Shown here piece after piece: positions 26,080-33,908 of a stretch of 64,000 nucleotides of DNA. The position numbers and the translations under genes were made by a program. The notes under the pieces were generated by a model, which was given only the letters and a program-made list of their open reading frames with translations, had not been told where the DNA came from and made no database searches. How positions within the stretch are numbered: the stretch's first letter is position 1; each line of letters starts with the position of its first letter. This stretch comes from Mesorhizobium sp. M2D.F.Ca.ET.226.01.1.1 (GTDB lineage: Bacteria; Pseudomonadota; Alphaproteobacteria; Rhizobiales; Rhizobiaceae), in contig NZ_RZOY02000003.1 of assembly GCF_004022705.2 (NCBI RefSeq), positions 186,001 through 250,000 of the forward strand, given 5' to 3'.

Positions 26080-27142
26080 AATCCGCGATGTCCGCAAGAC
26101 TTACGGCAGCGTGGAGACGCTGAAAGGCATCGACATCGCGCTCGAGAACGGCGAGTTCCTGGTGCTGCTCGGCTCGTCCGGCTGCGGCAAGTCCACCTTG
26201 CTGAACATTATCGCGGGTCTCGCCGAGGCGACCAGCGGCGACGTTCTGATCGGCGGCCGGTCGGTGCTGGGCGTGCATCCGAAGAACCGCGACATCGCCA
26301 TGGTCTTCCAGTCCTACGCGCTCTATCCGAACCTCACCGTCAGCCGCAACATCGGCTTTGGCCTGGAGATGCGCAAGGTTGCCGCCGCCGAGCGCGACAA
26401 GGCGGTGCGCGAAGCGGCGAAGCTCCTGCAGATCGAGAACCTGCTCGACCGAAAGCCCGGCCAGCTGTCCGGCGGCCAGCGCCAGCGCGTCGCCATCGGC
26501 CGGGCGCTGGTGCGCAAGCCGCAGGTCTTCCTATTCGACGAGCCGCTCTCCAATCTCGACGCCAAGCTGCGCCTGGAAATGCGCACCGAATTGAAGCGCC
26601 TGCATGAGATGCTGCGCACCACGGTCGTCTACGTCACCCACGACCAGATCGAGGCGATGACGCTGGCGACCCGCATCGCCGTCATGCGCGACGGCCGCAT
26701 CGAGCAACTCGGCACACCGCAAGAAATCTACAACCACCCGGCGACGCTCTATGTCGCCGGCTTCGTTGGCGCCCCGGCGATGAACATGCTGGACGCCACC
26801 GTCGAGGACGGCAAGCTCGCCATCGCCGGCACGGACGCGCGGCTGGCCCTGCCGGACCGCTACGCCAACGTCGTCCGCGACGGTGCTTCGGTCGCGGCCG
26901 GGATCAGGCCCGAAGTGCTCCGCCTTGGGCCGGGCAGCGACGCCGACTTGTCGCTGCCCGTCGAGATCGACGTCGTCGAATTGACGGGACCGGAACAAGT
27001 CACGACTGCCCGGATCGGCGCGCAAAAGCTGACGGCGACCCTGCCACCGCAAGCCCGGATCGCGAAGGGGCAGCCATGCGCTTTCGTCTTCGACGCGGAC
27101 GCGCTTCGTCTGTTCGATCCCGTGACCGGCAAGGCTTTCTGA
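26066..27142 (+). CDS. Sugar ABC transporter ATP-binding protein (MalK/UgpC-like)
   Basis: ATG 26066, inside the end of the kinase gene, gives a 358-aa ATPase beginning MSALEIRDVRKTYGS. Visible motifs are Walker A GSSGCGKST, the signature LSGGQRQRVAIGRAL, Walker B VFLFDEPLSNLD and the H-loop YVTHDQIEAMT. The C-terminal 120 residues form the TOBE/MalK regulatory region (VAAGIRPEVLRLG). It energises the two permeases. It is the last gene of the operon, which ends at a convergent hairpin. Confidence 0.95.
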   Translation: MSALEIRDVRKTYGSVETLKGIDIALENGEFLVLLGSSGCGKSTLLNIIAGLAEATSGDVLIGGRSVLGVHPKNRDIAMVFQSYALYPNLTVSRNIGFGLEMRKVAAAERDKAVREAAKLLQIENLLDRKPGQLSGGQRQRVAIGRALVRKPQVFLFDEPLSNLDAKLRLEMRTELKRLHEMLRTTVVYVTHDQIEAMTLATRIAVMRDGRIEQLGTPQEIYNHPATLYVAGFVGAPAMNMLDATVEDGKLAIAGTDARLALPDRYANVVRDGASVAAGIRPEVLRLGPGSDADLSLPVEIDVVELTGPEQVTTARIGAQKLTATLPPQARIAKGQPCAFVFDADALRLFDPVTGKAF

Positions 27143-27153
27143 TGGAGCGGTAT

Positions 27154-27177
27154 CAGGCGCCACGGTCGCGGCGCCTG
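27154..27177. terminator. Convergent hairpin, possible bidirectional terminator
   Basis: CAGGCGCC, 8 nt, GGCGCCTG is a perfect 8-bp stem in the 44-bp gap between the convergent stops of the ABC ATPase (27142) and the aldehyde dehydrogenase (27187). No T run follows on either strand, so termination efficiency is uncertain. Confidence 0.5.
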
Positions 27178-27186
27178 CGCCTGTCC

Positions 27187-28701
27187 TCAGTCGATGTCGA
27201 ACGACACGCCTTGCGCGAGCGGCAGCGCCTTGGAGAAGTTCACCGTGTTGGTGGCCCGGCGCATATAGGCCTTCCAGGCGTCCGAGCCGCTCTCGCGGCC
27301 GCCGCCCGTCTCCTTCTCGCCACCGAACGCCCCGCCGATCTCGGCGCCCGAAGTGCCGATATTGACGTTAGCGATACCGCAATCCGAGCCGTCGACACCG
27401 AGGAAGCGTTCCGATTCCTGCAAGTCGCGGGTGAAGATCGACGACGACAGGCCGGCGCCGACCGCGTTGTGCAGTTCGAGCGCCTCGTCGAAATCGGAAT
27501 ATTTCATCACATAGAGGATCGGCGCGAAGGTTTCTTCCGTCACCGGTGAAACCTGCTTGGGCATCTCGACCAGCGCCGGATGCACATAGTAGGCATCCGG
27601 ATGGCCGTTCTCGACGCGCGTGCCGCCGGTCACCTTGCCGCCATGCGCCTCGGCTTCCTTCAGCGCCTTCTGCATACCGTCGAAGGCGGCCTTGTCGATC
27701 AGCGGACCGACCAGCGCCTTGCCTTCCAGCGGATTGCCGACCGAAACGGTCTGATAGGCCTTCTTCAGCCGCGGCAGCAGCGCGTCATAGACGCTGTCAT
27801 GCACGAACAGGCGCCTCAGCGTCGTGCAGCGCTGGCCGGCGGTGCCCATGGCGCCGAAGGCGATGGCGCGCAGCGCCATGTCGAGATCGGCGGTGGGCGT
27901 CACGATGCCGGCATTGTTGCCGCCGAGCTCAAGCACCGCGCGGGCAAAGCGCTTGGCAAGCCTGGGACCGACCTCGCGGCCCATGCGGGTCGAGCCGGTG
28001 GCCGAGACCAGCGGCACCTTCGGATGGTCGACGAGCACCTCGCCGGCGACACGGTCGCCGATCAGCACCTGCAGCAGGCCGTCCGGCGCATCAGCGCCGA
28101 AGCGCTTTGCGGCGCGCTTGAAGATCGCCTCGCAGGCAAGCGCCGTCAGTGGCGTCTTTTCCGACGGCTTCCACACCACCGTATCGCCGCAAACGAAAGC
28201 GAGCGCCGCGTTCCACGACCAAACCGCGACCGGGAAGTTGAAGGCCGAGATGACACCGACGACGCCGAGCGGATGCCAGGTCTCCATCATGCGGTGTCCG
28301 GGACGCTCGGTTGCGATGGTGAGACCATACAATTGCCGGGAGAGGCCGACCGCGAAATCGCAGATGTCGATCATTTCCTGGACTTCGCCCAGACCCTCGG
28401 ACGGGATCTTGCCGACCTCGATCGACACCAGCCGGCCGAGCTCATCCTTATGCGCGCGCAGTTCTTCGCCTAACAGCCGCACCAGTTCACCGCGCTTCGG
28501 GCCCGGCACCAGGCGCCAGGCCTGGAAGGCCTTGTGCGCGGCATCGATGGCCTTGCCCGCGTCGGCGGCCGAGATCGACTTGAGCGCCGCGATCTCTTCG
28601 CCCGTCACCGGGCTGCGCACGACGAGGTCGCCGCCGGAAAGCGCCTCCTTGGCGACGCCGAGTTTCTCAAGAAGTGAAGCCGTTTCCTTCGCTAATGTCA
28701 T
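27187..28701 (-). CDS. amaB: L-piperidine-6-carboxylate / alpha-aminoadipate semialdehyde dehydrogenase-like ALDH
   Basis: ATG 28701 (AAAGGGA upstream) gives a 504-aa aldehyde dehydrogenase. The catalytic Cys lies in GTAGQRCTTLRRLF and the general-base Glu in RAVLELGGNNAG. The C-terminal FGGEKETGGGRESGSDAWK and RRATNTVNFSKALPLAQ are characteristic of the ALDH7 (antiquitin/AmaB) group, which oxidises aminoadipate semialdehyde in lysine catabolism. That fits the glutaryl-CoA dehydrogenase gene 11 kb away. The gene stands alone, converging on the sugar operon. Confidence 0.88.
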   Translation of the reverse strand: MTLAKETASLLEKLGVAKEALSGGDLVVRSPVTGEEIAALKSISAADAGKAIDAAHKAFQAWRLVPGPKRGELVRLLGEELRAHKDELGRLVSIEVGKIPSEGLGEVQEMIDICDFAVGLSRQLYGLTIATERPGHRMMETWHPLGVVGVISAFNFPVAVWSWNAALAFVCGDTVVWKPSEKTPLTALACEAIFKRAAKRFGADAPDGLLQVLIGDRVAGEVLVDHPKVPLVSATGSTRMGREVGPRLAKRFARAVLELGGNNAGIVTPTADLDMALRAIAFGAMGTAGQRCTTLRRLFVHDSVYDALLPRLKKAYQTVSVGNPLEGKALVGPLIDKAAFDGMQKALKEAEAHGGKVTGGTRVENGHPDAYYVHPALVEMPKQVSPVTEETFAPILYVMKYSDFDEALELHNAVGAGLSSSIFTRDLQESERFLGVDGSDCGIANVNIGTSGAEIGGAFGGEKETGGGRESGSDAWKAYMRRATNTVNFSKALPLAQGVSFDID

Positions 28702-28891
28702 TTTTATCCCTTTCAGGTCCCGCCTCTCACAGGGTGGGAATGGAGCCATGCGCCATCTCTTTGGCGTGCCGTCGGGCACGCCTGGGCACTTTGATGGCGT
28801 GGCATTACTCGTTTCAGGGAAAAACCGCCACCCCGGCATGGTCCAAGGCCGGGTCGCGAAATTGGGCCAGATGCGCAAGCTAAGGCCAAGC

Positions 28892-29028
28892 CGTGTTGAA
28901 ATTCAGGTCAGGCTGAGTCGAAGATGGTGGATTCCGAGAACCGGAGCGGAGCGTACTTAAAGTACGTGAGCACCGGAAGGCGCAGGAAGCCGCCATTTGC
29001 AGGCCAGCCTCACCTGAATCTCAACACG
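28892..29028. repeat. 137-bp palindromic intergenic element
   Basis: The two ends, 28892-28915 and 29005-29028, are 24-bp inverted repeats with 2 mismatches (CGTGTTGAAATTCAGGTCAG... against its complement ending ...CTCAACACG). Inside, ATGGTGGATTCC pairs with GGAAGCCGCCAT and CGTACTT with AAGTACG, so the whole element could fold into one long hairpin. It lies between the ALDH start and the sigma-factor gene and its right end reaches that gene's stop codon at 29031. It looks like a rhizobial interspersed palindromic repeat or a small MITE-like element; no other copy is seen in the window. Confidence 0.8.
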
Positions 29029-29030
29029 CC

Positions 29031-30305
29031 TCACCGAGCCTTCTGGAAAGAGGACTTCTCGGCGCTCTCCTTGATCAGCCGGTCGATATGCATGCGGATA
29101 TGCGCCGCTTCCGCCGCGGTGTTAGCCAGTGCGATCGCGCGGTCGAAGGCGACACGCGCCTCCTCGTTGCGGCCAAGCTGCATCAAGAGCCCGCCCCTCA
29201 GCCCGAAGAAGTGGAAATAGCCCGAAAGCCGCTCTTCCAGCGGCTCGATCATTGCGAGTGCGGCTTCTGGGCCGCGCACCTTGCTCACCGCGACTGCGCG
29301 GTTCAGCGTCACCACCGGCGACGGCTGCATCTGCTCCAACAGGCCGTAAAGCAGGTCGATCTCGGTCCAGTCGGTGTCCTCGGCGACAGCCGCCCGCGCA
29401 TGCAGCGCGGCAATTGCCGCCTGCACCTGGTAAGGGCCGGGCTTGCGGTGGCGCAGCGCCTTGTCGACCAGTGCGAGGCCTTCGTCGATCATCTTGCGGC
29501 TCCACAGCGAACGGTCCTGGTCCTCGAGCAGGACGATCTCGCCATTCTCGTCGAAACGCGCCGGCGCGCGTGCATGCTGCAGCAGAAGCAGTGCGGTCAA
29601 CCCCATGATCTCCGGCTCGGCCTGGAACAGCCTGAGCAGCAGGCGCGCAAGGCGGATCGCTTCCTCGCAAAGCGGCGCCCGGGCCGGCGCCTCGCCGCCA
29701 TTGCTCGAATAGCCTTCGTTGAAGATCAGATAGACCATCGCGGCGACAGCGGCGAGCCGCTCCGAGCGCTCGACGGCACCCGGCGTCTCGAACGGCACGC
29801 CGGCATCGGCGATGCGTGCCTTGGCGCGGGTGATGCGCTGCTCCATGGCGCTTTCGCCGACCAGGAAAGCCCGCGCGATCTGCTTGACGGTGAGGCCGGA
29901 AACGATGCGCAGCGCCACCGCGATCTGCTGTGTTGCCGGCAGATCCGGATGGCAGCAGATGAACAGGAGCCGCAGGATATCGTCGCGGTAATGCTCGCCG
30001 TCGAGCCGCTCGGCCATGTCGCTCTCGGCGTCTTCCAGATCGGAGATCTGGTCCTCTTCCGGCATCGCCGCCTGCTTGGCGCGCTTGCGCACGGCATCGA
30101 TGCCGCTGTTGCGGCCGACGAAGATCAGCCAAGCCGCCGGATCGCGCGGCGGCCCGTTCTTCGGCCAGTTCTTGAGTGCCCTCAGGCATGCGTCCTGGAA
30201 AGCCTCTTCCGCGGCGTCGAGGTCGCGGAAGTAGCGCAGCAGCGCGCCCATCGCCTGCGGACGGGCGTTGCTGATCGCCGTGCTTATCCAGGCAAGGTCC
30301 GTCAT
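29031..30305 (-). CDS. ECF42-type RNA polymerase sigma factor with C-terminal TPR-like extension
   Basis: The 424-aa protein has ECF sigma regions 2 (about 8-75, LDAAEEAFQDACLRALKNWP and AWLIFVGRNSGIDAVRK) and 4 (about 105-170, SGLTVKQIARAFLVGESAM). A long C-terminal extension follows (MVYLIFNEGYSSNGG, then TPR-like helices ending LGRNEEARVAFDRAIALA). This is the ECF42 layout, in which the extension is needed for activity and the partner is a DGPF/YCII protein rather than a classical anti-sigma factor. The partner gene lies immediately upstream, overlapping by 4 bp. The target promoter is unknown. Confidence 0.93.
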   Translation of the reverse strand: MTDLAWISTAISNARPQAMGALLRYFRDLDAAEEAFQDACLRALKNWPKNGPPRDPAAWLIFVGRNSGIDAVRKRAKQAAMPEEDQISDLEDAESDMAERLDGEHYRDDILRLLFICCHPDLPATQQIAVALRIVSGLTVKQIARAFLVGESAMEQRITRAKARIADAGVPFETPGAVERSERLAAVAAMVYLIFNEGYSSNGGEAPARAPLCEEAIRLARLLLRLFQAEPEIMGLTALLLLQHARAPARFDENGEIVLLEDQDRSLWSRKMIDEGLALVDKALRHRKPGPYQVQAAIAALHARAAVAEDTDWTEIDLLYGLLEQMQPSPVVTLNRAVAVSKVRGPEAALAMIEPLEERLSGYFHFFGLRGGLLMQLGRNEEARVAFDRAIALANTAAEAAHIRMHIDRLIKESAEKSSFQKAR

Positions 30306-30676
30306 ACCGCGACCTTTGTCGGATTGAAGACCGAGACCGGCCGGATCTCATAGGAGCCGCCGCTCGGATTGACCTCGGAAAGCTCGCGGGCGAATTCAAC
30401 GGCCTCGTCGAGGTGGCGGCATTCGAGCGTGTAGAAGCCTAGGAACTGCTCCTTGGTCTCGGCGAACGGGCCGTCGAGCACGACCGCTTCGCCCTTGACC
30501 TTTCTCAGGGTCGTCGCGGCAGTCGTCGGCAGAAGGCGCGCCACCGGGCCGAGCCGGCCGGCCTTGGCGTATTTGTCCTGGACATTGAGGAGCTTCGCCA
30601 TGACCTCGTCATCCTGTTCCTTGCTCCACGAGCAAACAACGTCTTCGGAGGCGTAGCAGAGGATGGCGTAGAGCAT
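30302..30676 (-). CDS. YCII-related DGPF domain protein, sigma-factor partner
   Basis: ATG 30676 behind AAAGGA gives a 124-aa protein starting MLYAILCYASEDVV. The DGPF hallmark is seen as VLDGPFAETKEQFLGFY in the centre. These small YCII-fold proteins are consistently encoded with ECF42 sigma factors and are thought to influence their activity; mechanism is not settled. The stop overlaps the sigma gene start (ATGA type overlap of 4 bp). Confidence 0.93.
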   Translation of the reverse strand: MLYAILCYASEDVVCSWSKEQDDEVMAKLLNVQDKYAKAGRLGPVARLLPTTAATTLRKVKGEAVVLDGPFAETKEQFLGFYTLECRHLDEAVEFARELSEVNPSGGSYEIRPVSVFNPTKVAV

Positions 30677-30787
30677 GGCAGGTCCTTTCCGTATCAAAGG
30701 ACGCGACACTAGGACCCTTCCCGACACGAGGTCGATAAAAAAATTTAGCTGCCGATCACGGACTTGGCTGTCTCTCCGACCCGACCG

Positions 30788-31879
30788 TCAGGCGCCATGC
30801 GCCTGCAGCCATCTGAGCACCAGCGTTTCTTCCTCATCGAGGCCGGATATCAGGCGTTTACGCTTGTTGGCCTCAGCCATTTCGTCAAGCAGGCGCCCTT
30901 CGCTCCAAGCCTCGAACACCAGCGGGTGGATGTAGCATTTGCGGCAGACGGCACGTGTATTGCCCAGCCGCTCGGCGACCTTGTCGACGATGCCGTTGAT
31001 CACCCGCTTTTGCTGCGTCTTGCTGTCCGGTAGCTCGGTCCGCGCTAACAGCGACGCCGCATGGATGGTGCCGCCCCAGGTGCGAAAATGCTTGGAGCTG
31101 AATTCCGCCCCCGAAGCCTGGCGAATGTAGCGGTTGACGTCCTCCGAACGCACCGGCTGCCGGGCGCCATCCTCGTCCAGATATTGGAACAGTTTCTGCC
31201 CGGGCAGATCCTGGGCGCCGCGCACGATCTTGGCGATGCGCCGATCGGCCAGCTTCAGCTTCCATTCCTTGCCCGACTTGCCCTTGAAGGCGAAGCGCAG
31301 GCTGGAGCCGGTGATCTCGACATGACGGTCGCGCAGCGTGGTCAGCCCGAAACTCTTGTTGTCCTTTGCGTAGGCAGCGTTGCCGATGCGGATCATGGTG
31401 TTGTCGAGCAGCCAGACCACCGAGGCGACGACGCGCTCCAGCGGCAGCCCGTGCCGGCGCAGGTCGGCATCGATCTGCCGCCTGACCGCGGGCAGGCTTT
31501 CCGCGAAGGCGACGAGGCTGGAATATTTGACGCCGTCGCGCTCTTCGGTCCATTGCGGATGGTAACGGTACTGCTTGCGGCCGCGCTGGTCCCTGCCGGT
31601 TGCCTGGATATGGCCGTCCGGATCGGGCGAGATCCACACATCCGTCCAGGCCGGCGGAATGACAATCGCCCTGATGCGCGCAAACGTCGCTTCGTCGACG
31701 GCTTTGCCGTCGGGTCCCAGATAGGCGAATCCCGCGCCTTTCCGCAATCTGCGGATGCCGGGATCGGCATCGCTGACATAGTTGAGCGACGTGCTGTCGG
31801 CCGAGCTGCGAGCGCCGTTCCTCCGGGTTTCCTCGGCCCGCGCCGAACGGTCCGATGACGCTTGTGAATGCTGTAACAT
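30788..31879 (-). CDS. DNA topoisomerase IB
   Basis: ATG 31879 with CGGAG 6 nt upstream gives 363 aa. The frame stays open upstream, but that part overlaps the glycosyltransferase and is not conserved-looking. The fold is poxvirus-type topoisomerase IB: GIRRLRKGAGFAYLGPDG at the start, IPPAWTDVWISPDPDGHIQ, DNTMIRIGNAAYAKDNKSFG in the catalytic domain, SKHFRTWGGT and the nucleophilic Tyr in CRKCYIHPLVFEAW. The enzyme relaxes supercoils by a 3'-phosphotyrosine intermediate. Such genes are common accessory genes in rhizobia. Confidence 0.93.
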   Translation of the reverse strand: MLQHSQASSDRSARAEETRRNGARSSADSTSLNYVSDADPGIRRLRKGAGFAYLGPDGKAVDEATFARIRAIVIPPAWTDVWISPDPDGHIQATGRDQRGRKQYRYHPQWTEERDGVKYSSLVAFAESLPAVRRQIDADLRRHGLPLERVVASVVWLLDNTMIRIGNAAYAKDNKSFGLTTLRDRHVEITGSSLRFAFKGKSGKEWKLKLADRRIAKIVRGAQDLPGQKLFQYLDEDGARQPVRSEDVNRYIRQASGAEFSSKHFRTWGGTIHAASLLARTELPDSKTQQKRVINGIVDKVAERLGNTRAVCRKCYIHPLVFEAWSEGRLLDEMAEANKRKRLISGLDEEETLVLRWLQAHGA

Positions 31880-32085
31880 GCCGGCTCCGCGAAATGATCC
31901 GTAGATAAAGGCGCGCGCCGGTGACTTGTTCCAGAAGGGCGTCAGCCCTGGTGGTCGAGCGATAAATCCGCCATCCAGAGCCCGTCGTCGGCATGGGCGG
32001 GAAAGTAGCCTCCTACCGCTGTCCCAGAGCCTAAAGCCGATGTCGTCGGGAAACCAGGCGACGGCGAGGTCCGGCCTCTCGGCCA

Positions 32086-32955
32086 TCAGGCGCGTTGCGG
32101 TTGGGCGGCCGGCGCCGAGAACCGACGCCGTAGCGAGATCTTCAATCGATAGCGTATGCAACGCCAGACGTCCGCGGCCGCCCGTGGCGCGGCCTCGGCC
32201 ACCGTAAGGAATCTTGCCGCCTTGTCGAAATCGCCGCGCGCGTAATGAACGCGCGCGATCTTCAAGGCGACGAGGCCTTCCCTGATCTTGAGCGACCGCT
32301 CCGCGATGCCGCAGGACCCGAGCCGGCGCAGCGCCAAGCGCCATTCCAGAAAGCGCGCGGCGGATCTGACCATGAAACGATCGTCGGAGCGCTCCGCCGA
32401 CACAAAATAGATGAATATGGGTTGGGTCACGATCGCAAGCGAAGCCCTGGCCATCACGCGCGCCCAGAACAGGGTGTCCTCGTCATAGGCAAGACCGGTC
32501 GCAAATCTTGTCTCGCCTATGAGCCGCCTCGACACCAACGCGCTGCCGACCGCGATCGACCGTATCCGTCCTTCGATATAGGCGCACGCATTGGCCGGTC
32601 CGCTTGCCGTGTAGCCGCCCGGCAGCTTGGTCGACCGCTCCCCGCCATCGACCCTGCGGCGGTAAGCGCCGACAGCCATGTCGGCCCCGGGTTGCGCCTT
32701 GGTGGCGGTCGCCAGCAACATACGCAAGCCGCCTTCCAGATGAAGGTCGTCGGCGTCGATCATGTAGATCCAGGGAAAGCGGGCTTGCTCCAGCGCCAGA
32801 TTCCTGGAGCCGCCGGCGTCGCGGCAGTTCGACTTGATCACGCGCAGCGGCAAGGCAAGCCGCAACGCCGCTTCCACGGCGACGGCAGCGGTGTCGTCGG
32901 ACGATGAATCGTCGACTAGAAGCACCTCGCCGATAACCGCTTTTTCCGACGCCAA
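32086..32955 (-). CDS. Glycosyltransferase family 2 protein, apparently 5'-truncated
   Basis: The visible 289-aa frame begins (TTG 32955) at SEKAVIGEVLLVDDSSSDDT. That is the second strand of the GT-A nucleotide-binding fold, so the first 30-35 residues (the usual VSVIIPxYN segment) are missing. Further motifs are DADDLHLEGG (the DxD metal site), then GLAYDEDTLFWARVM. The upstream in-frame codons contain TGA and TAG, and no ribosome-binding site precedes the TTG. It is therefore probably a broken gene, or one whose start uses a frameshift. The C-terminal region is basic. No polysaccharide genes are near. Confidence 0.62.
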   Translation of the reverse strand: MASEKAVIGEVLLVDDSSSDDTAAVAVEAALRLALPLRVIKSNCRDAGGSRNLALEQARFPWIYMIDADDLHLEGGLRMLLATATKAQPGADMAVGAYRRRVDGGERSTKLPGGYTASGPANACAYIEGRIRSIAVGSALVSRRLIGETRFATGLAYDEDTLFWARVMARASLAIVTQPIFIYFVSAERSDDRFMVRSAARFLEWRLALRRLGSCGIAERSLKIREGLVALKIARVHYARGDFDKAARFLTVAEAAPRAAADVWRCIRYRLKISLRRRFSAPAAQPQRA

Positions 32956-33022
32956 TCCCTATGCTCACGATATCGGTCGCGCCCGTGCTTGAGAAGCATC
33001 TATCCGGCGATCGGGATTGCCG

Positions 33023-33907
33023 TCACACTTTTTCCATGGCGACCGGAATGACGTCGACCGCCTGCTCGCCGACCTGGCCGCCGGTGGTCTTCAGCACGCC
33101 GACGATCGGCGCCACGTCGGAATAGTCGCGGCCATAGCCGACGGTGATATGGTCGTTGCTCGCCCGCATGCCGTTTGTCGGGTCGAATTCCTGCCAGCCG
33201 GCATCGCGCCCGCACCAGGCCTTCACCCAGGCATGCATGGCGTCCGCGCCTTCGAGCCTCGGCTTGCCCTTCGGCGGAATGGTGCGCAGGAAGCCGCTGA
33301 CATAGCCCGCCGGAATGCCCAGCCCACGCAGGCCGGCGATCATGATATGGGAAAAATCCTGGCAGACGCCGCGCTTCAGCGCGAAGGCGTCGCTCGCCCG
33401 CGTCTGCACGGTCGTCGCCTTGCCGTCATAGGTGAAATCGCGATGGATGCGGTTGCAGAGATTAACGGCCGTGGCCACCGTCGAGCCGGCCAGGCTTTCC
33501 CGCGCATAGGCGGTGATCGCGGCATCGATGCCGACATGATCGCTGGCAGCGAGGAAATGATGCGGCGCGGACGGCGACAGGGAGCGGACCGAGCCGAGTT
33601 CCTCTTTGAGCCGCTGCAAATCTGGCGAAACGTCAAGCCCGGGTTCCGGACGCGACACCGACACACGCGCGCTCATCTTGATATCGAGGCCGTCATGGAC
33701 ATCGCGGAAGGCGATCGCGGTGACGTTGTTGCCGAAGAAATCGGAAAAATCCGTGCGCTCAGACGGGTTTGGCACGAAAGACAGCGAGGCGACCACGACG
33801 CGCTGCACGCCCGCAATCGTCGGCGGCAGCACCCGCACCTGATGCCGGCTACCACCGGCCGCGGCGTCATAGTCGTAGCTGAGGTGAAGCCTGATATCGT
33901 ACAGCAT
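33023..33907 (-). CDS. Transglutaminase-like family protein
   Basis: The 294-aa protein (ATG 33907, MLYDIRLHLSYDYD) has an N-terminal beta domain and a transglutaminase-like core with the papain-type triad Cys182 (RGVCQDFSHIM), His225 (DAMHAWVKAW) and Asp242 (EFDPTNG). No signal peptide is visible. It follows the ATP-grasp/alpha-E gene by one base and belongs to the same three-gene minus-strand operon as the DUF2126 protein. Members of this COG1305 group are predicted to cleave or form amide bonds on peptides; no substrate is known. Confidence 0.92.
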   Translation of the reverse strand: MLYDIRLHLSYDYDAAAGGSRHQVRVLPPTIAGVQRVVVASLSFVPNPSERTDFSDFFGNNVTAIAFRDVHDGLDIKMSARVSVSRPEPGLDVSPDLQRLKEELGSVRSLSPSAPHHFLAASDHVGIDAAITAYARESLAGSTVATAVNLCNRIHRDFTYDGKATTVQTRASDAFALKRGVCQDFSHIMIAGLRGLGIPAGYVSGFLRTIPPKGKPRLEGADAMHAWVKAWCGRDAGWQEFDPTNGMRASNDHITVGYGRDYSDVAPIVGVLKTTGGQVGEQAVDVIPVAMEKV

Positions 33908-33908
33908 G

